Source: JAZQUM01 sp045631305 (GTDB taxonomy: Bacteria; Bacillota; Clostridia; Oscillospirales; Oscillospiraceae). Taken from it: a stretch of DNA of 8,013 nucleotides. Under the pieces are notes generated by a model. That model was not told where the DNA came from and ran no database searches. It was given only the letters and a program-made list of their open reading frames with translations. Shown here in pieces: positions 1-4,228 of the stretch; within the stretch, counting starts at the first letter, position 1; each line of letters starts with the position of its first letter. Location: positions 1 through 8,013 of the forward strand of contig JAZQUM010000034.1 in NCBI GenBank assembly GCA_045631305.1, given 5' to 3'. The translations under genes and the position numbers were made by a program.

Positions 1-353
1 AGCCCAAGCTCTGCTTCATGGGCTGCCCCCACATGAGTCTCCAGCAGCTTAAGGACTGGACTGATAAGGTAGAAGCCTCTTTGAAGGAAGCAGGCAACTC
101 CAAGGTGCTGATCCCCACCGTTTTCACCGCCCCCAGCGCCGTGCTGAAGGAATTCGAAAAGACTCCCTACGCTGCCCGCCTGAAGGCAACGGGTGTCATC
201 ACCTCTTACATCTGCCCCCTGATGTATATGAACAACCCCCTCTGCGGCAAGATGCCCGTCATCACTTCCAGCAATAAGCTGCGCACCTATACCACCGCCC
301 GCTACTATACGGACGATGAAATTCTGGTGCAGATCACGAAAGGAGGCAAGTAA
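1..353 (+). CDS. Aconitase X catalytic (large) subunit, C-terminal fragment
   Basis: The gene enters from outside the window; the first complete codon is at 3, and about 116 C-terminal residues are visible before TAA at 351-353. The fragment begins with a CFMGCPH-type motif, followed by a cysteine-bearing ICPLMYMNN segment and a TSSNKLRTYTTARYY stretch. This matches the end of the aconitase X (AcnX, formerly DUF521) catalytic domain, where the GCPH motif and nearby cysteines belong to the iron-sulfur cluster/active-site region. AcnX enzymes are hydro-lyases; characterised members dehydrate cis-3-hydroxy-L-proline (bacteria) or phosphomevalonate (archaea). The small-subunit gene follows after 3 bases and its Shine-Dalgarno AGGAGG (341-346) lies inside this reading frame, so the two are co-transcribed and probably translationally coupled. 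Family assignment is firm; the substrate cannot be read from this fragment. Confidence 0.9.
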   Translation, partial: PKLCFMGCPHMSLQQLKDWTDKVEASLKEAGNSKVLIPTVFTAPSAVLKEFEKTPYAARLKATGVITSYICPLMYMNNPLCGKMPVITSSNKLRTYTTARYYTDDEILVQITKGGK

Positions 354-356
354 GCC

Positions 357-800
357 ATGAAAACTTTCAAAGGACGCGTTGTAGCCGCAGGCTGCGCCAA
401 GGCAGAAGCCGTAGTTTCTCACGGCGGTCTCAACACCCTTGCCTCTTTCCAGAAGGCTCTGCAGTTCGGCGATAAGAAAGCCACCTGCGGCGACCAGAAT
501 AACCCCGATCTTTACGGCAAGGAAATGGCCGGCAAGGCCCTGTGCCTTCCCCAGACGATTGGCTCCACCACCGGTGGCCTGGTGCTGTACTGCGCTTGTT
601 CCATGAAGCGTCAGCCCGCCTGCATGCTCTTCTCTCAACCCATCGACTCTTTGGCTGCCGCAGGCGCCATTCTGGCCGATGTCTGGCTGGAAGATGTTTC
701 TATGCCCGTAGTGGACTCTCTGGGTGAAGACTTCCTCAACTATGTGAAAGACGGCATGATCATCACCATCGGTGAAGACGGTCTCGTCACCGTAGAGTAA
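357..800 (+). CDS. Aconitase X swivel-domain (small) subunit
   Basis: This is a complete 147-residue protein, the usual size for the separately encoded AcnX small subunit (formerly DUF126). It starts at ATG 357, 10 bases after AGGAGG at 341-346. The family hallmark is the LPQTIGSTTGG segment (about residues 63-73), whose serine lies in the substrate-binding loop. The N-terminal FKGRVVAAGCAKAEAVVS strand and the C-terminal GMIITIGEDG turn are typical of the swivelling beta-barrel domain. It should assemble with the upstream catalytic subunit into a cytosolic hydro-lyase. In many organisms the two halves are fused; here they are split. The operon ends at the terminator 11 bases downstream. Cis-3-hydroxyproline dehydratase is one possible activity, but nothing visible in the window (no proline racemase, no mevalonate gene) fixes the substrate. 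Confidence 0.93.
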   Translation: MKTFKGRVVAAGCAKAEAVVSHGGLNTLASFQKALQFGDKKATCGDQNNPDLYGKEMAGKALCLPQTIGSTTGGLVLYCACSMKRQPACMLFSQPIDSLAAAGAILADVWLEDVSMPVVDSLGEDFLNYVKDGMIITIGEDGLVTVE

Positions 801-810
801 ACTCCAAAAC

Positions 811-846
811 AAAAAAGCCAACGGACTTTCGTCCGTTGGCTTTTTA
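811..846. terminator. Bidirectional intrinsic terminator between convergent genes
   Basis: A perfect 10-bp stem, GCCAACGGAC (817-826) with GTCCGTTGGC (831-840), closes a TTTC loop. A T-run (841-845) follows on the plus strand and an A-run (811-816) precedes it, giving a T-run on the minus strand. It lies between the ends of the convergent aconitase X operon (800) and the lyase gene (856), so it can serve both. Confidence 0.93.
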
Positions 847-855
847 TTATGCAAT

Positions 856-2304
856 TTACTGATCTTCACCGAAATCAGCCTTGAATGCTGCAGCCAGCTT
901 TTCGGGCCAATCGGAGGTGGGTTCCAGAACGCCGGTGAAGAAGCGCAGGGTCTTGGGCTCGTGAACGAAGCGCAGACCGCCGATCATGTCGCGGTGATCG
1001 TAAACCCACTTCACACGGTCGATAACATACTCGATCTGGGAGAGGGTGAATACACGGCGAGGCATAGCCAGACGAACCACTTCCATGGAGGAGAAGTGTT
1101 CGCTGCCGTCAGGGTTGCGTTCTTCGGAGAGAGTGCCGCGTTCCATACCGCGGATACCGCCGCAGATGTAGAATGCGCAAACCAGCGCGCCTGCAGGATA
1201 CTCTTCCTGAGGAATGTGGGAAACGAATTCACCTGCGTCGATATGAGCGCCGAGGCCGCCGCCGGGAGTGATCACGGGCACACCGTATTCTTCCAGCTGG
1301 CCTACGCAGTACTTGATGAACTGGGGAGCCTGACCGATAACATCCATATCCATGGATTCATCGAAACCAACGGTCAGTGCTTCCATTTCCTTAACAGACA
1401 TGCCGCCATAGGTGGGGAAGCCTTCGAACATGGGGATCAGGTCTTCCATGGAATGGAACATGTTCATGTCGCGGACCAGGATGCCGCCGCCACGGGCAAA
1501 ACCGAACTTGCGGCCGGAGAAGTAAACGATATCGTAAAGATCTGCAACCATGCGGGCGATCTCGCGAACGGACTTACTCTTCAGGCTCTCTTCACGGGTC
1601 TTCATGAAGTAGAGGTTATCCTGCAGCAGGGATGCGTCCAGCACGCAGAGGATGCCATACTTCTTGGCAATAGCTACAGCGTCCTTCATGTTTTCATAGG
1701 AAATGGGCTGGCCACCGATGAGGTTGGTACCTGCTTCGATACGCAGGAATGCCACGTTTTCAGGGGTTTCCTTCAGGATGCAAGCTTCCAGAGCTTCCAG
1801 GTCGATATCGCCCTTGAAGAGCTTATCGCTCTTGGAAACAAGGCCTTCTTCCTTGACCAGTTCTTCCACATGGCCGCCCATACGGGTAACGTGAGCCTTG
1901 GCAGTGGTGAAATGGTAGTTCATAATAACGCAGTTGCCGGGCTTAACAAAGCGGGTTGCCAGAATGTTTTCTGCAGCGCGGCCCTGGTGAACGGGCAGCA
2001 GGTCGCCGATACCAAAGATTTCTTCCAGCTTATCACGCATACGGAAGAAAGTTTCACTGCCTGCGTACGCGTCATCGGCGCGCAGCATAGCAGACTGCAT
2101 ATTGTCACTCATAGCGTTAACGCCGGAGTCAGTCAGCATATCCAGGAAAATATTGCCGTTGCGCAGCTTAAAGGTGTTGAAGCCTGCTTCCTTCATCTTG
2201 GCAAGGCGTTCATCAACGGGCAGGAAGTTCAGCTTCTGCACGATTTTTACCTTATGCATTTCAACGGGAATAGGTTCTCTCTTGTAAAACTTGATCTCAG
2301 CCAT
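856..2304 (-). CDS. PLP-dependent beta-eliminating lyase, tyrosine phenol-lyase-like (tryptophanase/TPL family)
   Basis: This 482-residue cytosolic enzyme belongs to the tryptophanase/TPL family (fold type I PLP lyases), which cleave an aromatic amino acid to phenol or indole plus pyruvate and ammonia. ATG 2304 is chosen over the upstream in-frame ATG (2355) because AGGAGA (2316-2311) sits 6 bases before it and the earlier start lies inside the riboswitch. By recall-based alignment to Citrobacter TPL, these are conserved: Tyr80 (Y71), HQGR 106-109 (phosphate), Phe132-Thr133 (F123, T124), Asn194 (N185), Asp223 (D214), Ser263 and PLP lysine Lys266 (K257), Arg389 in MERG (R381, phenol recognition) and Arg411 (R404, carboxylate). 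Tryptophanases lack the MERG arginine, so the protein is TPL-like, although automatic annotation may say tryptophanase. Odd points are Leu226 where TPL has Arg217, SGRKFGF around the PLP lysine instead of SGKKDCL, and about 20 extra C-terminal residues. It is preceded by a T-box leader. Confidence 0.88.
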   Translation of the reverse strand: MAEIKFYKREPIPVEMHKVKIVQKLNFLPVDERLAKMKEAGFNTFKLRNGNIFLDMLTDSGVNAMSDNMQSAMLRADDAYAGSETFFRMRDKLEEIFGIGDLLPVHQGRAAENILATRFVKPGNCVIMNYHFTTAKAHVTRMGGHVEELVKEEGLVSKSDKLFKGDIDLEALEACILKETPENVAFLRIEAGTNLIGGQPISYENMKDAVAIAKKYGILCVLDASLLQDNLYFMKTREESLKSKSVREIARMVADLYDIVYFSGRKFGFARGGGILVRDMNMFHSMEDLIPMFEGFPTYGGMSVKEMEALTVGFDESMDMDVIGQAPQFIKYCVGQLEEYGVPVITPGGGLGAHIDAGEFVSHIPQEEYPAGALVCAFYICGGIRGMERGTLSEERNPDGSEHFSSMEVVRLAMPRRVFTLSQIEYVIDRVKWVYDHRDMIGGLRFVHEPKTLRFFTGVLEPTSDWPEKLAAAFKADFGEDQ

Positions 2305-2332
2305 GGTGTTTCTCCTAAGATGTATTTGAGAA

Positions 2333-2590
2333 CGGAGAATAAATGCTCTCCGCAAGAGGACGGGTCACCCCGTGGTACCACCTCATTTTACCGCAAACGC
2401 GGCCTCTTAAAGCTATAACGGGCGTACCCGGCATCTCCTACTTCGCGTCCGCGACAATTGCCGCCCCGGTTCAGAAATGTTGCTCAGGAAGGTATTTCAG
2501 CTGCTGCTTTCTCATCGGCTCGCACCACCCGCCGACTCTCTGAGAGACTTTACTGCAGCCTACTTTTTCCGTCTCCGCAATTTTCACGAC
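2333..2590 (-). promoter_or_regulatory. T-box riboswitch, probable tRNA-Tyr specificity, leader of the lyase gene
   Basis: Read on the minus strand. Stem I starts with TTGC (2580-2577), which pairs with GCAA (2483-2480). GGAA (2570-2567) pairs with TTCC (2490-2487) below the specifier loop, and GCTGC (2559-2555) with GCAGC above it. The AGTA S-turn (2564-2561) faces the specifier strand CTGAAATACC (2500-2491). AGAGAG (2541-2536) and GGTGCGAGCC (2526-2517) are the conserved upper Stem I elements. A Stem II-type GAAGTAGGAG and a CCCGTTATAGC segment follow. The T-box proper, AGGTGGTACCACG, covers 2383-2371, with the tRNA-acceptor bulge TGGT at 2380-2377. The best specifier is TAC (2494-2492, Tyr), 6 bases before GAGC as I recall for tyrS leaders; ATA or AAT are register alternatives. 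The final T of TGGT calls for discriminator A73, which fits tRNA-Tyr and excludes tRNA-Trp and tRNA-Asn (G73). No TGG lies in the specifier strand. Confidence 0.9.
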
Positions 2591-2596
2591 GCTGTC

Positions 2597-2625
2597 ACTT
2601 TAACACTTTTAATCAGTAAAGTCAA
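2597..2625 (-). promoter_or_regulatory. Sigma-A-type promoter of the T-box/lyase transcript
   Basis: On the minus strand, TTGACT (2625-2620) is followed after 17 bases by TAAAGT (2602-2597). Transcription should begin near 2590, just before the base of T-box Stem I, so the spacing to the riboswitch supports the call. Confidence 0.75.
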
Positions 2626-2786
2626 CCCTTTTTCACAAATATTTCACCGCAGAATCGACACGCTTTTTTTCCGCCGGTAAAACACAACTTTTTATAGGAA
2701 AACCTCCCCTCAACCATGCCGGATTTCCCCTCACCACCCCTTTATCTCTGTAAAGCGAATTAACATTACAATTATTGGTATAAACT
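2626..2786. other. Intergenic stretch with no recognisable gene
   Basis: This lies between the divergent lyase and NTPase promoters. It is AT-rich, with C-tracts on the plus strand at 2706-2709, 2727-2730 and 2737-2740. A TATAAA at 2779-2784 lacks a matching -35. I see no start codon with a convincing ribosome binding site, no tRNA and no repeat. Confidence 0.5.
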
Positions 2787-2834
2787 AAAAACTCCTTGCA
2801 AGGCAGCCGTTTCTGCCAAATACAAGGAGTTTTT
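2787..2834. terminator. Orphan bidirectional terminator-like hairpin
   Basis: AAAAACTCCTTG (2787-2798) pairs perfectly with CAAGGAGTTTTT (2823-2834). Inside, GGCAG (2802-2806) pairs with CTGCC (2813-2817), giving a two-tier hairpin. The flanking A and T runs give U-tails in both directions. It sits between two divergent promoters, so no annotated gene needs it. It may end an unseen small RNA or insulate the two transcription units. Confidence 0.75.
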
Positions 2835-2885
2835 CTGTCTGCTGCGAGAAAATCCCACCCATGGGGCTGATGCGGGCCCTTTCTC

Positions 2886-2914
2886 TTGCCACTTTTCTTT
2901 CTTTTTGTTATAAT
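2886..2914 (+). promoter_or_regulatory. Near-consensus promoter of the NTPase gene
   Basis: TTGCCA (2886-2891), a 17-base spacer and TATAAT (2909-2914) predict a transcript start near 2921 and a short leader of about 24 bases before ATG 2945. Its position argues against the in-frame upstream ATG at 2861 as a start. Confidence 0.85.
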
Positions 2915-2944
2915 CACTTCATCTTCAGGAAAGAAGGTTTAAAG

Positions 2945-3469
2945 ATGCACATTTTCCTCACCGGCCGCACCCAAATCGGCAAATCCACTTTGATCAAAAA
3001 GTATATTGATGCTAAGGGTCTGACCGCCTGCGGCTTTGCTACTGTGTGGGGAACTCCTGCCGAAGATGGCGGCCGCCGACTCTATATGCATCCTTACGGA
3101 AAAATCGGCCAATGCACCGAAGCAAATCTGTTGGCCCGTTTCCTGCCCGATAGTCCTTCCAATACCCGCTTTTCTCAGGTATTTGATTCTTTGGGCACAG
3201 ACCTTCTTACTCGCTGCAGCGGCGCTGATCTTCTGGTGATGGACGAACTTGGTTTTTTGGAATCCGATTCCCCCGTTTTTCAAGCCGCAGTGCTCTCTGC
3301 GCTGGATGGCACTCTTCCCGTCTTTGGTGTCATCAAACCCCGTTCCACGCCTTTTTTAGACACTGTGCGAAGCCACCCCAACGTAAAGGTTCTGGAAGTT
3401 ACTCCCGAAACGAGAGATGAGCTTTTGCATAAACTTTTAAGCTGCTCTTTTGAAGAAAGTTTCTTATGA
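2945..3469 (+). CDS. Nucleoside-triphosphatase, THEP1-like P-loop NTPase
   Basis: This 174-residue protein has a Walker A motif GRTQIGKST at residues 7-15, right at the N-terminus, and a Walker B motif LLVMDELGFLE at 96-106. The DELGxLE form is characteristic of the THEP1/NTPase_1 family, small cytosolic enzymes that hydrolyse NTPs to NDPs in vitro and whose physiological role is unknown. The length matches the family (about 170-190 residues). Start ATG 2945 is 7 bases after AGAAGG (2932-2937) and sits below the promoter at 2886-2914; the longer reading from 2861 would begin upstream of that promoter. It appears monocistronic. Its last 6 bases overlap the convergent DUF2461 gene, with no terminator between them. 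No neighbour suggests a specific pathway. Confidence 0.85.
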   Translation: MHIFLTGRTQIGKSTLIKKYIDAKGLTACGFATVWGTPAEDGGRRLYMHPYGKIGQCTEANLLARFLPDSPSNTRFSQVFDSLGTDLLTRCSGADLLVMDELGFLESDSPVFQAAVLSALDGTLPVFGVIKPRSTPFLDTVRSHPNVKVLEVTPETRDELLHKLLSCSFEESFL

Positions 3470-4141
3470 GTTCTGCTTTGCGATCTCACGGTCACAAAGT
3501 TTCTGGAAATGCAGGAAGAAGGGCATCAACTCATCAAAACTGCGGCTGATTTCTTCCCTCAGCGCAGGACTGTATGCCAGACCATCAATTGGACGGCGGC
3601 ACTCGATATCAATGCGTTTGCGGTTGTACCACTCTTTCAGCACCCCATCGGGATTTCCCTTCTTGCGGGCATACTCTTCCCCGTTGATCACATATTTCCC
3701 ATAGCTTTCCAGTTTCTCAGCCATAGCAATAAACGCTGCGCCGTCCTGGTCCAAATCCTTACGGAAATGCTCCATAGTGGTAGCTTTGGCAGAATAGAAT
3801 CCCATTCCGTAACTATAGCCTTCGGGAGAAATTTCAAAATAAAAACAGGGCTTTTCTTCCCACTTTCCGTTGCGGCGCAAAGAGAACCAAAGGTGGTCTT
3901 TATAAGGGCCGCGGCCAAAAAGGCGGCGGGCATCGCGGTAAATACGGGAAATATGCAGCTCCAGGCCCAAGTCTTTATACTTGCTGACAAAGTCTTCATA
4001 AACTTCCTTTGCAAGTGCCGCTGTAGGCCCATAAAGATGGTCCAGGTATTCCTGCTTATGCTCTAAAAACCAACCGCGCTCATTGTTGAAGCGAATGCCC
4101 CACATAAAATCTACGGTTGCATCAGAATATCCGGTAAACAT
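3464..4141 (-). CDS. DUF2461 family protein
   Basis: This 225-residue protein matches the DUF2461 family (TIGR02453-like) in length and in its motifs: an N-terminal LxxNNERGWF-type segment (here RFNNERGWFLEHK, 17-29), RIYRDARRLFGRGPYKDHL at 66-84, and an aromatic YFEISPEGYSYGMGFY at 101-116. These proteins are soluble, have no established biochemical function, and are widespread in bacteria and fungi. No signal peptide or membrane segment is visible. ATG 4141 is 9 bases after AAGGAG (4156-4151). It lies downstream of ftsK on the same strand, but a strong terminator intervenes and a candidate promoter is built into it, so it is probably transcribed separately, perhaps with some read-through. 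Its TAA (3466-3464) abuts the TGA of the NTPase gene. Confidence 0.88.
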   Translation of the reverse strand: MFTGYSDATVDFMWGIRFNNERGWFLEHKQEYLDHLYGPTAALAKEVYEDFVSKYKDLGLELHISRIYRDARRLFGRGPYKDHLWFSLRRNGKWEEKPCFYFEISPEGYSYGMGFYSAKATTMEHFRKDLDQDGAAFIAMAEKLESYGKYVINGEEYARKKGNPDGVLKEWYNRKRIDIECRRPIDGLAYSPALREEISRSFDELMPFFLHFQKLCDREIAKQNS

Positions 4142-4171
4142 AGTTTTTCGCTCCTTACTAAGGTTAAAAAT

Positions 4172-4200
4172 ATGGTATCAAAAAAAGACTCCGCTGTCAA
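4172..4200 (-). promoter_or_regulatory. Candidate DUF2461 promoter embedded in the ftsK terminator
   Basis: On the minus strand a perfect TTGACA (4200-4195) spans the terminator loop and one stem base. After 17 bases comes TACCAT (4177-4172), a partial -10 match. Transcription would start near 4165, about 24 bases before the DUF2461 ATG and upstream of its Shine-Dalgarno. The -35 and the spacing are strong; the -10 is weak. Confidence 0.55.
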
Positions 4201-4212
4201 AGCGGAGTCTTT
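4180..4212 (-). terminator. Intrinsic terminator of the uppP-ftsK operon
   Basis: The 12-bp stem AAAGACTCCGCT (4184-4195) with AGCGGAGTCTTT (4201-4212) encloses a GTCAA loop. On the minus strand a run of seven T (4186-4180) follows, 16 bases beyond the ftsK stop. The plus-strand side has only an interrupted T-run, so it chiefly serves the minus strand. Confidence 0.92.
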
Positions 4213-4228
4213 CCTTTTAAGTTATACC

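Noticed and set aside
961..2418. A 485-codon plus-strand open frame antisense to the lyase gene
   Set aside because: It mirrors the lyase codons, which rarely use TTA, CTA or TCA, so the opposite strand lacks stops. It has no credible ribosome binding site or domain and runs through the T-box.
2305..2600. A TnaC-like leader peptide controlling a tryptophanase
   Set aside because: The leader has full T-box architecture, and I find no short frame with a suitably placed Trp codon followed by Pro or stop.
2633..2917. A 94-codon minus-strand frame in the intergenic region
   Set aside because: It crosses the strong terminator hairpin and the NTPase promoter, has low-complexity basic composition at its start, and lacks a ribosome binding site.
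2861..2944. An upstream in-frame start extending the NTPase by 28 residues
   Set aside because: The strong promoter (2886-2914) lies inside the extension, and the P-loop is normally at the very N-terminus in this family.
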